DNA from: BOG-908 sp964657885
GTDB taxonomy: Bacteria > Pseudomonadota > Alphaproteobacteria > Acetobacterales > Acetobacteraceae
Direction of reading: 5' to 3'
Assembly: GCA_964657885.1 (NCBI GenBank)
Contig: CAZZWO010000054.1
Span: 1-15,627, forward strand
Length of the DNA: 15,627 bases
The notes beneath the pieces were generated by a model. It was given only the letters and a program-made list of their open reading frames with translations, was not told the DNA's origin and searched no databases. Shown here one piece after another: positions 7,514 through 15,627 of this stretch (position 1 is the first letter of the stretch; every line of letters begins with the position of its first letter). A program made the position numbers and the translations under genes.

Positions 7514-7521
7514 GCTATGCT
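7514..7521 (+). promoter_or_regulatory. Possible -10 element upstream of mutS
   Basis: GCTATGCT resembles the GCTA-type -10 element of alphaproteobacterial housekeeping promoters. No convincing -35 element stands at the right distance, where the inverted repeat lies instead. A start would fall near 7528 and leave a leader of about 90 bases before mutS. Confidence 0.25.
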
Positions 7522-7618
7522 CCCTCGATGACTTATCTGCAGATGCGTTCAGCGCCCTTCTCCGAGGCGGCGCGCTGAACACTCTCCGTATTGCCGGGTG
7601 CCGGAGGGTGTCTGCCCG

Positions 7619-10261
7619 ATGAACATCGCCGGCGGCCCGACGATCCCCGACGCGGCCGGCGCATCTCCCGCGATGGCGCAGTGGTTCGCGCTGAAGGCGG
7701 AGCATCCGGACGCGCTGCTGTTCTTCCGGATGGGTGATTTTTTCGAGATGTTCTTCGCGGACGCCGACGCGGCATCGTCCGCGCTGGACATCGCGCTGAC
7801 GCATCGTGGCGAACACGGCGGCGTCCCGATCCAGATGTGCGGCGTGCCGGTGGGCAACGCCGACCTTTACCTCGCCCGGCTGATCCGCCGCGGTTTCCGC
7901 GTCGCCATCGCCGAACAGACCGAAGCCGCCAGTGCACGCACCGGCAAGGCGCCGCTGAAACGCGCGATCGTCCGCCTCGTCACCCCCGGCACCCTGACGG
8001 AGGACGCGCTGCTCGACGCGGCGCGGCCGAACCTGCTGCTGGCGTTGGCCAGTGCGGGCGATGTCCTCGGCGCCGCCTGGCTGGACGTGTCCACCGGCCT
8101 GTTCGAGACTACGCAGCTCACCGCCGCCGCGCTGCCTGCCCTGCTCGGCCGTCTCGATCCGGCGGAGATTTTGGCGCCGGAAAAGCTGCCGCTCGGCGAC
8201 CATGCGGACCGGCGTGCACCGGCAATGGGGGCGCCCGCGCCGAAATCCGCGCGCCTGCTGCTGGCGGCTGCATTCGGTGCGGCCAGCCTGGACGCGTTCG
8301 GCACGTTTTCGGATGCCGAGGCGGTCGCCGGCGCCCTGGCGCTCGATTATGTGAGGCTGACCCAGGCGGGCCGCATGCCTCGCCTGTCGCGGCCGGTGCC
8401 GGTGGGCGAGGCGAGCGAGATGGCGATGGATGCTGCCACCCGCGCCAGCCTGGAGATCACGCGTGCGCGCGATGGCGGCTCCAGCCTCACCCTGCTCGCC
8501 AGCGTCACCCGCACGCTGACGGCGCCCGGCGCCCGGCGCCTGGCCGGCTGGGTGTCGGCGCCGCTGATCGATCCCGCCGAGATCGGGCGGCGCCAGGATG
8601 CCTGGGTGTTCCTCAACACCGCCCCGCCCCGCCTGGCCGCGTTGCGTCAGGTGCTGCGCGGCACGCCGGACCTGTCGCGTGCGCTGGCCAGGCTGTCGCT
8701 CGGCCGAGGCTCGCCGCGCGACCTCGCCGCCATCCGCCTCGGCCTGAATGCCGCGGCCGCCTGCGCCGCGAGCTTCGACGGACCGTGCCCGCCGCACCTC
8801 GCCGCCGCGCGGCAGGCCTTGGATGCCGCCCCGGCACTCGGCGCGCTGCTGGCCCGCGCACTGGCCGACCCGCCACCTGCACGGCTGGACGATGGTGGCG
8901 TGATCGCGCCGGGATACGATGGCGAGCTCGATGCGGAGCGGGCGTTGCGTGACGACAGCCGGCGCGTGGTCTCGTCGCTGCAACTGGACTATGCACAGCG
9001 CTTCGGGGTCGCCAGCCTTAAGATCAGGCATCATGCGCAACTCGGCTACGTCATCGAGGTGCCGGCGGTGTCGGTCGAAGCGCTGCGTTCGCGCCCCGAG
9101 CTGACCCTTCGGCAAGGCATGGCGAACGGCGCGCGCTTCACCTACCCCGAGCTGTCGGATCTCGACCGCCGCATCACCGAGGCAGCCGACCGCGCGCAGG
9201 CCCGCGAGCGTGCCGCCTTCGCCCACCTGGTGGAAGCTGCATTGGCGGAGGCCGAAGCGATCGCCGGCGCCGCCAACGCGCTGGCCGAACTCGACGCGCT
9301 GCAATCCTGCGCCCGGCTGGCGGAAGGCGGCGATTGGTGCCGGCCCGAGCTGACCGAAACCGACGCATTCTGCATCGTGGGCGGCCGTCATCCGGTTGTG
9401 GAGGGGGCGCTGGCGGGACGCGCGGCCTTCGTCCCCAACGACTGCGACCTGTCCGCCGACCGCCGGGTGCTGCTGCTGACCGGCCCGAACATGGCCGGGA
9501 AATCCACCTATCTGCGGCAGAATGCGCTGATCGCGATCCTGGCGCAGGCCGGGCTGCCGGTGCCCGCCGCCAGCGCGAAATTGGGCATCGTGGACCGGCT
9601 GTTCAGCCGGGTGGGCGCCGCCGACGAGCTCGCGCGTGGCCGGTCCACCTTCATGGTTGAGATGATCGAGACCGCCGCCATCCTGCACCAGGCAGGCCCG
9701 CGCAGCCTGGTCATCGTGGACGAGATCGGGCGCGGTACCGCGACGCTGGACGGCCTGGCGATCGCGTGGGCCGTGCTGGAGGCGCTGCACAGCCAGATCC
9801 GCTGCCGCACCATCTTCGCCACCCATTTCCATGAGCTGGCCCGGCTGACCGAGACCCTGCATCGCCTGCGTCCTCACATGATGCGGGTGCGCGAGTGGCG
9901 CGGCGACGTGGTGTTCCTGCACGAGGTGGCCGAAGGGGCCGCGGGCCGCAGCTGGGGCGTGCAGGTGGCCAAACTCGCCGGTGTTCCGGCCCCGGTGGTC
10001 CGGCGCGCGGGCAACCTGCTTGCGGCGCTGGAACGCGACCGGGCGCCGGTCATCGCCGACCTGCCGCTGTTCGCCCCTTTGGCAGAAGCCAAACCAGCCG
10101 ACCCCTCACAGGAAGCAGCGTCGGCGCTGCTGGCCGACATCGACCCCGACAAGCTGACGGCCCGCGAGGCGCTCGACCTGATCTACGCGCTGAAGGCCAA
10201 GGTCATGCATGCCGAGGGCGGCGAGACGGCAGCCCCGTCCAAGGCCGCTGTAACCCTTTGA
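7619..10261 (+). CDS. mutS: DNA mismatch repair protein MutS
   Basis: MutS recognises base mismatches and small loops and starts methyl-independent or MutL-dependent repair. The protein is 880 residues, a normal bacterial MutS1 length. Domain I carries RMGDFFEMF with the mismatch-contacting FxE motif as Phe41-Phe42-Glu43 (many relatives have FYE). Connector, lever and clamp regions follow. The C-terminal ABC ATPase has Walker A GPNMAGKST (622-630), the signature region RGRSTFMVEM, Walker B LVIVDEIGRGTAT (Asp701, Glu702) and ATHFHEL. The tail IDPDKLTAREALDLIYALK is typical of the C-terminal helical end. I chose ATG 7619 because GGAGGG (7603-7608) precedes it by ten bases; an in-frame GTG at 7598 would add seven residues and consume that site. 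It is divergent from maeB and followed by glnD. Confidence 0.97.
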   Translation: MNIAGGPTIPDAAGASPAMAQWFALKAEHPDALLFFRMGDFFEMFFADADAASSALDIALTHRGEHGGVPIQMCGVPVGNADLYLARLIRRGFRVAIAEQTEAASARTGKAPLKRAIVRLVTPGTLTEDALLDAARPNLLLALASAGDVLGAAWLDVSTGLFETTQLTAAALPALLGRLDPAEILAPEKLPLGDHADRRAPAMGAPAPKSARLLLAAAFGAASLDAFGTFSDAEAVAGALALDYVRLTQAGRMPRLSRPVPVGEASEMAMDAATRASLEITRARDGGSSLTLLASVTRTLTAPGARRLAGWVSAPLIDPAEIGRRQDAWVFLNTAPPRLAALRQVLRGTPDLSRALARLSLGRGSPRDLAAIRLGLNAAAACAASFDGPCPPHLAAARQALDAAPALGALLARALADPPPARLDDGGVIAPGYDGELDAERALRDDSRRVVSSLQLDYAQRFGVASLKIRHHAQLGYVIEVPAVSVEALRSRPELTLRQGMANGARFTYPELSDLDRRITEAADRAQARERAAFAHLVEAALAEAEAIAGAANALAELDALQSCARLAEGGDWCRPELTETDAFCIVGGRHPVVEGALAGRAAFVPNDCDLSADRRVLLLTGPNMAGKSTYLRQNALIAILAQAGLPVPAASAKLGIVDRLFSRVGAADELARGRSTFMVEMIETAAILHQAGPRSLVIVDEIGRGTATLDGLAIAWAVLEALHSQIRCRTIFATHFHELARLTETLHRLRPHMMRVREWRGDVVFLHEVAEGAAGRSWGVQVAKLAGVPAPVVRRAGNLLAALERDRAPVIADLPLFAPLAEAKPADPSQEAASALLADIDPDKLTAREALDLIYALKAKVMHAEGGETAAPSKAAVTL

Positions 10262-10281
10262 CAACGGATTATCCGCAAGAT
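10258..10281 (+). promoter_or_regulatory. TTGACA at the mutS stop with a small palindrome behind it
   Basis: TTGACA (10258-10263) includes the mutS stop codon, and CGGATTATCCG (10265-10275), a palindrome with five-base arms around one T, follows at once. CAAGAT at 10276-10281 could act as a -10 element, but the 12-base spacing is short. A promoter with an overlapping operator for glnD is possible; chance is also possible. Confidence 0.2.
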
Positions 10282-10318
10282 GGGGCGGAAACGGTGAACA
10301 GGGGCGAAAGCCGGGGTA

Positions 10319-10345
10319 TTGCGGGGCCGCCACTGTCGCTAGCAT
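10319..10345 (+). promoter_or_regulatory. Possible glnD promoter
   Basis: TTGCGGG (10319-10325), twelve bases, then GCTAGCAT (10338-10345). This fits the alphaproteobacterial pattern of a TTGAC-like element, 10-14 bases and a GCTA-like element. A start near 10351 would leave about 19 bases before the glnD ATG, in which I see no Shine-Dalgarno site. Assigned by eye. Confidence 0.35.
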
Positions 10346-10369
10346 GGTGCCGATGCAGAAAACCCGCCG

Positions 10370-13177
10370 ATGTTGAACACGCCGCTGCCTTCAGCGCCCG
10401 AGGACGCCGCCGCCGTGCTGTCGCAGGCGCTGCTCGACCTGCACGCATCCGCCGCACACCCGCCACGCGAAGTGGTTCTGGCCACATTCCGGCGCCATCT
10501 CGCCCGGATCCAGCAGCACGTCCGGCTGGAGTTCGAGACCTATCGCATGGCCGGCGTGGAAGCGGCGCAGCGGCTGTCCGCCCTGACCGACGGTGCCGTG
10601 CGCGTGCTGTTCGACCATGCGGTCGCCGAGGTGGCCGGCCCGTCCGGCCTGCTGGACGCGGTGGCGATTGCCGCCACCGGTGGTTACGGCCGTTCCATGC
10701 TGGCGCCGTTCAGCGACATCGACCTGTTGTTCCTGGCGCCCGACCGGCCGGCGCCCGCCACCCTGCGCGTGGTGGAATACATGCTGTATTTCATGTGGGA
10801 CCTCGGCCTTAAAGTCGGGCACGCCACGCGCTCGATCACCCAATGCCTCGCCGATGCCGAGGAAGACCTGACAATCCGCACCAGCCTGCTGGATGCGCGG
10901 CTGCTGACCGGCGACAAGCCGGAGTTCGAGCGCTTCCTGGCCGCCTTCGCGCAAGCCAACGAGGCGTCGGGCGCCGCATCGTTCGTGGCAGGCAAGCAGG
11001 CCGAGCGCCAGGCACGCCACCGCCGCTTCGGCGAAAGCGCTTTCCTGGTCGAACCGAACATCAAGGAGGGCCGTGGCGGCCTGCGCGACCTGCAGACGCA
11101 GTACTGGATGGTGCGGGCGGCCTATGGCGCGTTCACCCCGAACGAGCTGGTGCATGGCCGGCTCGGGCTGCTCGAACCGCAGGAATTGCGCCGGTTGCGC
11201 CGCAGCTGGGACTTCCTGTGGACCGTCCGTTTCCACATGCACTACGTCTCGGGCCGCGCCGAGGACCGGCTGACCTTCGACCTGCAGCCCGTGGTGGGAG
11301 CCCGCATGGGCTACACGAGGCATGGCATGCAGGACGGCGTTGAGCGGTTCATGCGCCATTACTTCCTGACGGCGCGCGACGTCACCCGGCTGACGCTGGT
11401 GCTGGAACCGGTGGTGGTGCGTCACACCATGGGCGAGCCGGCGGTGCAGGTGGAGACCGACCGCGCCCTGCTGGAAGCCGGGTTCGTGCTGGCGGACGGC
11501 CAGATCATGCCCGGCCGGCCAGATGATTTCGAGGCAGAGCCGATCCGCATGCTGCGGATGCTGCTGCAGGCGCGCAAGCGGCGGCTGGTGCTGCACCCGC
11601 TCGCGATTCGCGCGCTGATCCGGCACGAACGCCGCGCGGTGACCCTGCGCGGAAATCCCGAAGCGGGCGCCATCATGCTCGACCTGCTGTGCGGGCAGGA
11701 TCCCGATGGGCGTCCGGATGGCGCGCGCTGGCTGCAGGTGCTCAACGAAAGCGGCATCCTCGGCCGGATATTGCCGGACTGGGCCCGCGTGGTGGGCCAG
11801 ATGCAGTTCGACACCTACCACATCTTCACCGTCGACGAGCACACGATCGAAGCGGTGCGCATCCTGAACTCGCTCGAGCGCGGCAAGCTGACCGACGTGG
11901 CGCCCGTTGCCAGCGGCATCATCGAGGACCTGCAATCCCGCCGTGCGCTGTACATGGCGATGCTGCTGCATGACGTCGCCAAGGGCCGCGGCGGCGACCA
12001 TTCGATCCTCGGCGCGGACATCGCAACCGCCGTCGGACCGCAATTCGGCCTGACCGCGGAAGAGACCGAGACGGTGTCCTGGCTGGTGCTGCACCACCTC
12101 CTGCTCAGCCAGACCGCGTTCAAGCGCGACATCGACGATCCGAAAACGATCTTCGACATCGCCGAAACGATCCAGTCGCCGGAGCGGCTCAAACTACTGC
12201 TGGTGCTGACCGTTGCCGACATGCGCGCGGTTTCACCGAAGGTCTGGAACGGCTGGAAGGCGACGCTGCTGCGCGAGCTCTACGCGCGGGTGGCCGAAGT
12301 GCTGGCGGGCGGGCTCTCCACGACGGAGCGCGATGTCCGCGTGAAGCGCGCGCGCGAGGCGGTGGACGAGATCCTTGTCGCGGCAGGCTGGAACAACGCC
12401 GACCGGGCGTTCTTCACGGGCCTCGGCTATCCCGGTTATTGGCTGAGCTTCGACCCGGACACGCATGTGCGCCACGCGCGCATGGTGCGCGATGCCGAGG
12501 CGCGTGGCGCACCGCTGACCGTGGTGACCGAACCCTCGCATGCGCGCGCGGTGACCGAAGTGACGGTGTATGCCACCGATCATCCGGGCCTGTTCAGCCG
12601 GATCGCCGGCGCGCTCGCGATGGCCGGCGCGTCGATCGTCGATGCCCGCATCCACACCATGACGAACGGCCGCGCGCTCGACACCTTCTGGGTGCAGGAC
12701 GCGGCCGGCGGCGCCTTCGACCAGCCGCACCGCATCGCCAAGCTGGCCGTGCTGGTGGAACAGGCGTTATCGGGACATTTGAGGCTGGATCGTGAGATTC
12801 CGAAACTGGCGCAGGCGGCCCTTGGCCGGCGGATGCGCGCGATCCACGTGCCGCCGCGCGTGGTCGTGGATAACCGGGCGTCCAACACGTACACCGTGCT
12901 GGAGGTGAACGGACGCGACCGGCCGGGCCTGCTGCACGACGTGACGACGGCGATCAGCGAGCAGGGACTGCAGATCGGCTCGGCGCACGTCACCACCTAC
13001 GGCGTCCGTGCGGTGGACGTGTTCTACGTGAAGGACGTGTTCGGCCTGAAGATCGAGAACGAACGCAAACTCGCCGGCCTGCGCGACGCGTTGCTCGGCG
13101 CTCTCAGCCCACCCGGCGAGCCCGACGCCCCCGTTCCCGAACCGATGCGCCCGACACGGCGCGCGGATGCCGCCTGA
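10370..13177 (+). CDS. glnD: [Protein-PII] uridylyltransferase / uridylyl-removing enzyme
   Basis: GlnD senses glutamine and adds or removes UMP on PII proteins, setting glutamine synthetase and nitrogen-gene activity. The protein is 935 residues, slightly longer than the E. coli enzyme. The nucleotidyltransferase domain has TGGYGRSMLAPFSDIDLLF (about 103-121; GG and the DxD pair Asp116/Asp118 present). The linker has VEPNIKEGRGGLRDLQ. The HD hydrolase domain has LHDVAKGRGGDHS (His534, Asp535). Two C-terminal ACT domains begin at about 728 (TEVTVYATDHPGLFSRIAG) and 840 (YTVLEVNGRDRPGLLHDVT), the glutamine-sensing part. All activity motifs are intact. A proline-rich tail ends the protein. The ATG at 10370 lacks a ribosome site, but no better start is visible. 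It lies 108 bases after mutS, an order I recall from other alphaproteobacteria. Confidence 0.97.
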   Translation: MLNTPLPSAPEDAAAVLSQALLDLHASAAHPPREVVLATFRRHLARIQQHVRLEFETYRMAGVEAAQRLSALTDGAVRVLFDHAVAEVAGPSGLLDAVAIAATGGYGRSMLAPFSDIDLLFLAPDRPAPATLRVVEYMLYFMWDLGLKVGHATRSITQCLADAEEDLTIRTSLLDARLLTGDKPEFERFLAAFAQANEASGAASFVAGKQAERQARHRRFGESAFLVEPNIKEGRGGLRDLQTQYWMVRAAYGAFTPNELVHGRLGLLEPQELRRLRRSWDFLWTVRFHMHYVSGRAEDRLTFDLQPVVGARMGYTRHGMQDGVERFMRHYFLTARDVTRLTLVLEPVVVRHTMGEPAVQVETDRALLEAGFVLADGQIMPGRPDDFEAEPIRMLRMLLQARKRRLVLHPLAIRALIRHERRAVTLRGNPEAGAIMLDLLCGQDPDGRPDGARWLQVLNESGILGRILPDWARVVGQMQFDTYHIFTVDEHTIEAVRILNSLERGKLTDVAPVASGIIEDLQSRRALYMAMLLHDVAKGRGGDHSILGADIATAVGPQFGLTAEETETVSWLVLHHLLLSQTAFKRDIDDPKTIFDIAETIQSPERLKLLLVLTVADMRAVSPKVWNGWKATLLRELYARVAEVLAGGLSTTERDVRVKRAREAVDEILVAAGWNNADRAFFTGLGYPGYWLSFDPDTHVRHARMVRDAEARGAPLTVVTEPSHARAVTEVTVYATDHPGLFSRIAGALAMAGASIVDARIHTMTNGRALDTFWVQDAAGGAFDQPHRIAKLAVLVEQALSGHLRLDREIPKLAQAALGRRMRAIHVPPRVVVDNRASNTYTVLEVNGRDRPGLLHDVTTAISEQGLQIGSAHVTTYGVRAVDVFYVKDVFGLKIENERKLAGLRDALLGALSPPGEPDAPVPEPMRPTRRADAA

Positions 13178-13221
13178 CGGGTATTGCGAGGGTCGTGCCG
13201 CAACGGGCGGTTGGGGAAATC

Positions 13222-13257
13222 CGTCATTGCGGGCCGCATTCACGGCCCGCAACGACG
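13222..13257. repeat. Long hairpin between convergent glnD and fadB-like genes
   Basis: Fifteen-base arms CGTCATTGCGGGCCG (13222-13236) and CGGCCCGCAACGACG (13243-13257) pair at 14 of 15 positions around the loop CATTCA. The one mismatch (A-C on the plus strand) becomes a G-U pair on the minus-strand RNA. It lies in an 89-base spacer between two converging genes, so it may stop transcription from either side, although no T-run follows. The outer arms also look like a dispersed palindromic repeat. Confidence 0.6.
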
Positions 13258-13266
13258 ATGGCCCGT

Positions 13267-15330
13267 TCAGGTGCCGGTAAAGCTTCCGCCTTCGCGGGCG
13301 AGTTTCTCCAGTAGGGGGGCCGGGCGGAAATCGGCTTCCGAAAGCTTCTGGAACTCGCGCAGCCTTTCCACGACGGTGCCCAGGCCGACGGTGTCGGCGT
13401 AGAACATCGGGCCGCCGCGATAGGCGGGGAAGCCGTAGCCGGTCAGCCACACCATGTCGATGTCGGATGCGCGGTACGCCTTGCCCTCTTCCAGGATCAG
13501 CGCGCCCTCGTTGATCATCGGGTAGATGCAACGCTCCAGGATTTCCTGGTCGTCGATTTTCCGGCGGCTGACGCCCTTCTCCGCCGATTGTTTCAGCACC
13601 AATTCCTCGACGATCGGCGACGGCGTGTGCTCGCGCTTTTCGTTATAGTCGTAGAAGCCTGCACGGGTTTTCTGGCCGCGCCGGTCGCGCTCGCATAGCT
13701 GGTCACGCAAGGTGACACCCTTGGACGTCTCCGCCGACCAGCCGATGTCGAGACCGGCGAGGTCGGCCATCTGGAACGGCCCCATCGGGAAACCGAAGCC
13801 GTAGATGACGCGGTCCACGTCCCACGGCATCGCACCTTCCACGATCAGCTTGTTCGCCTCGCGCTGGCGAAGTTCCAGCATGCGGTTGCCGATGAACCCG
13901 TGACAGACGCCGGCCACCACAGCCACTTTGCCGATCTTGCGGCTGAGCTGCATGACCGTTTCCAGCACGTCGGGCGCGGTCTTTGCACCGTTCACCACTT
14001 CCAGCAGCCGCATCACGTTCGCGGGCGAGAAGAAGTGCATGCCGCACACATCCTGCGGACGGTTCGTCGATGCGGCTATCTCGTCGATGTTGAGGTAGCT
14101 GGTGTTGCTGGCCAGGATGGCGCCAGGCTTCACGATCTGGTCGAGCTTGCCGAAGATCTCTTTCTTGACCTGCATGTTCTCGAACACCGCCTCGATCACC
14201 AGGTCGCAATCGGCGAGCTCTTCCAACGCCATGCTGGGCGTCAGCAGGCCCATGTTGCGCTCCACCTGCTCCTGCGTCAGGCGGCCCTTCTTCGCGGTGT
14301 TCTCGTAATTGCCGCGCATCACGCCGACGCCGCGCTCCAGCGCCTTCTCGTTGGCTTCGACGATGGTCACCGGAAAGCCGGCGCTCAGGAAATTCATCGA
14401 GATGCCGCCGCCCATCGTGCCGGCGCCGATCACGCCGACCTTCTTGATGCTGCGTATCGCGGTGCCTTTCGGCAGGCCGGGAATTTTCTGCGCCTCGCGC
14501 TCTGCGAAGAAAAGGTAGCGCTGCGCCTTGCTTTGCGTGCCGTTCATCAACTCCATGAACAGGCGGCGCTCGGTCTTCTCACCCTCGTCGAACGGCTGCG
14601 TCGCCGCCGCCTCGATGCAGCGGATGTTGTATTCGGGCGCGTCGAAGCCGCGGAACTTGCGGGCGTTCGCACGGCGGAACGCGTCGAACACGCCGGGTTC
14701 CGCCTCTACCGGCAGGTCGCGCACGCGATGCAGCGGCTTGTTCTCGGCAACCAGCTTGCGGGCGTAATCGGCGGCGAACGCGACCAGCCCGTCATCCGGC
14801 GCCAGTGCATCGACCAATCCCTTGTCGAGCGCCTGCTTCGCGCCGATCGGGGTGCCCGACGTCACCATCTCGAGCGCCTGGCTGACGCCGACCACGCGCG
14901 GCAGCCGCTGCGTGCCGCCGGCGCCAGGCAGCAGGCCGAGCTTCACTTCCGGCAGGCCGAGCTTCGCGCCCGCAACCGCCACGCGATAATGGCAGCCGAG
15001 CGCCACTTCCAGACCGCCGCCCAGCGCGGTGCCGTGGATGGCTGCGACCACCGGCTTGGTGGAGGCTTCGATGTCCAGGATCACCGCGTGCAGCGAGGGC
15101 TCCTGCATCGGCTTGCCGAATTCGGTGATGTCGGCGCCGGCGATGAACGTGCGGCCGGCGCAGGTCAGCACGATGCCGCGCACGGCGGGGTCGGCGACCG
15201 CTTTTGCGATGCCCGCGGCGATGCCCTGCCGCACGGCCGCGGACAGCGCGTTCACCGGTGGCGAATTGATGGTCAGGACGGCGATCTCGCCATCGTTGGT
15301 CAGGTCGGTCACTGCGTTAATTTCAGCCAC
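13267..15330 (-). CDS. FadB-type enoyl-CoA hydratase / 3-hydroxyacyl-CoA dehydrogenase
   Basis: A fusion enzyme of 687 residues for two steps of fatty-acid beta-oxidation: hydration of 2-enoyl-CoA and NAD+-dependent oxidation of 3-hydroxyacyl-CoA. The N-terminal crotonase domain (about 1-190) has GRTFIAGADI (59-68) for the oxyanion hole and both catalytic glutamates, Glu108 in GGGLEVALG and Glu128 in GLPEVKLGLLPGAGGT. The dehydrogenase domain starts at about 296 with KKVGVIGAGTMGGGIS (dinucleotide loop at 302) and has GMHFFSPANVMRLLEVV with His432 and Glu444. Two C-terminal dimerisation/HCDH segments include YGFGFPMGPFQMADLAGLD and LTGYGFPAYRGGPM. The GTG at 15330 is chosen for GAAGGGGA ten bases upstream and family fit; an in-frame ATG at 15390 would add 20 unlikely residues. 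No thiolase partner lies next to it in this window. Confidence 0.94.
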   Translation of the reverse strand: MAEINAVTDLTNDGEIAVLTINSPPVNALSAAVRQGIAAGIAKAVADPAVRGIVLTCAGRTFIAGADITEFGKPMQEPSLHAVILDIEASTKPVVAAIHGTALGGGLEVALGCHYRVAVAGAKLGLPEVKLGLLPGAGGTQRLPRVVGVSQALEMVTSGTPIGAKQALDKGLVDALAPDDGLVAFAADYARKLVAENKPLHRVRDLPVEAEPGVFDAFRRANARKFRGFDAPEYNIRCIEAAATQPFDEGEKTERRLFMELMNGTQSKAQRYLFFAEREAQKIPGLPKGTAIRSIKKVGVIGAGTMGGGISMNFLSAGFPVTIVEANEKALERGVGVMRGNYENTAKKGRLTQEQVERNMGLLTPSMALEELADCDLVIEAVFENMQVKKEIFGKLDQIVKPGAILASNTSYLNIDEIAASTNRPQDVCGMHFFSPANVMRLLEVVNGAKTAPDVLETVMQLSRKIGKVAVVAGVCHGFIGNRMLELRQREANKLIVEGAMPWDVDRVIYGFGFPMGPFQMADLAGLDIGWSAETSKGVTLRDQLCERDRRGQKTRAGFYDYNEKREHTPSPIVEELVLKQSAEKGVSRRKIDDQEILERCIYPMINEGALILEEGKAYRASDIDMVWLTGYGFPAYRGGPMFYADTVGLGTVVERLREFQKLSEADFRPAPLLEKLAREGGSFTGT

Positions 15331-15394
15331 GGTCTTTCCATCCCCTTCTGTTCTTCGATTCTGTCGTCCCGGCGCGCCGCGTAATGGCACATGC

Positions 15395-15418
15395 CGTATA
15401 GGTGATGCCAGCCGTCAG
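15395..15418 (-). promoter_or_regulatory. Possible promoter for the fadB-like gene
   Basis: On the minus strand CTGACGG (15418-15412), which overlaps the amidase stop codon, is followed after nine bases by CCTATACG (15402-15395). The pair loosely resembles an alphaproteobacterial promoter and would start transcripts near 15388, about 58 bases before the GTG. Read-through from the amidase gene is the alternative. Confidence 0.25.
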
Positions 15419-15627
15419 GCGCCGGCGGTGGTCAGAGGCGCCACGAGCGGCCAGGGCGAGGCTTGTTCGAGCTGGGCGGCCAGGCGGATCAGCATCCCCT
15501 CGGAGTTTGGCGCGCCGATGAATTGGACGCCCACCGGCAGTGCCGCGCCGCCCGGCTCGGCGGGAGCCATGTGCAGCGGCACCGACATGCTGGGCGTGAA
15601 GGTCAGGTTGGAAACCTGGGTGAACGG
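15415..15627 (-). CDS. Amidase signature family protein, C-terminal end only
   Basis: The last 70 codons of a gene that continues beyond the window edge. The minus-strand reading begins PFTQVSNLTFTPSMSVPLH and continues with LPVGVQFIGAP, EGMLIRLAAQLEQASPWP and a short tail to a TGA at 15417-15415. This is the conserved C-terminus of the amidase signature family (GatA, 6-aminohexanoate-cyclic-dimer hydrolase and related enzymes), which hydrolyse amide bonds using a Ser-cisSer-Lys triad. That triad would lie outside the window. The end lacks features that would say which substrate is used. It lies 84 bases upstream of the fadB-like gene on the same strand, so the two could share a transcript. 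Confidence 0.85.
   Translation of the reverse strand, partial: PFTQVSNLTFTPSMSVPLHMAPAEPGGAALPVGVQFIGAPNSEGMLIRLAAQLEQASPWPLVAPLTTAGA

Noticed and set aside
7400..9922. Minus-strand open frame of 2.5 kb antisense to mutS that runs in frame into the malic enzyme gene
   Set aside because: The residues are Arg/Gln/His-rich, with no domain, and the true start of the malic enzyme is fixed by its Shine-Dalgarno site and family length. GC-rich DNA gives such stop-free shadows.
10391..12097. Minus-strand open frame of 568 codons opposite glnD
   Set aside because: Antisense shadow; composition and lack of domains do not support a protein.
13900..15384. Plus-strand open frame of 494 codons opposite the fadB-like gene
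   Set aside because: Antisense shadow; the opposite strand carries a full set of crotonase and dehydrogenase motifs.

Overview
The window is about 15.6 kb of very GC-rich DNA with strong G/C preference at third codon positions. Its proteins look alphaproteobacterial: the lpxK and lpxL families, a MaeB-type malic enzyme with a phosphotransacetylase-like tail, and mutS next to glnD. Family-level flavour suggests Rhodospirillales, perhaps Acetobacteraceae, but that placement is an inference from memory and not a search result. I see no tRNA, rRNA, CRISPR array, insertion sequence, phage gene or integrase. This is ordinary chromosomal backbone.

Layout. (1) About 85-3975, plus strand: a tight four-gene lipopolysaccharide block made of a DUF374 acyltransferase, waaA (Kdo transferase), lpxK (lipid A 4'-kinase) and an lpxL/htrB-type late acyltransferase. 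Each gene starts inside the stop region of the one before, using GTG or TTG starts. (2) 4087-4227, plus strand: a 46-residue membrane peptide gene with a strong Shine-Dalgarno site. It ends 3 bases from the stop of a convergent gene at 4231-5010, which encodes a secreted six-cysteine protein I do not recognise. (3) 5129-7399, minus strand: malic enzyme. (4) 7619-10261 and 10370-13177, plus strand: mutS and glnD; mutS is divergent from the malic enzyme across a 219-base spacer that holds a perfect inverted repeat. (5) 13267-15330, minus strand: a FadB-type fusion of enoyl-CoA hydratase and 3-hydroxyacyl-CoA dehydrogenase, with the 3' end of an amidase gene (15415 to the window edge) upstream.

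How the genes work together. The first block would transfer Kdo, phosphorylate the tetra-acyl disaccharide and add secondary acyl chains in making Kdo2-lipid A at the inner membrane. The rest are core genes: C4/C2 carbon flow (malic enzyme), mismatch repair (MutS), nitrogen-status signalling (GlnD acting on PII) and fatty-acid beta-oxidation (FadB-like).

I found no convincing undescribed multi-gene system. The items most worth a second look are the small membrane protein, the unknown secreted protein, a DUF374 protein sitting in a lipid A operon that also has an LpxL-type enzyme, the run of non-ATG start/stop overlaps, and the inverted repeats at 7486-7504 and 13222-13257. No gap without a gene exceeds 300 bases. 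The promoters listed are weak matches judged by eye.
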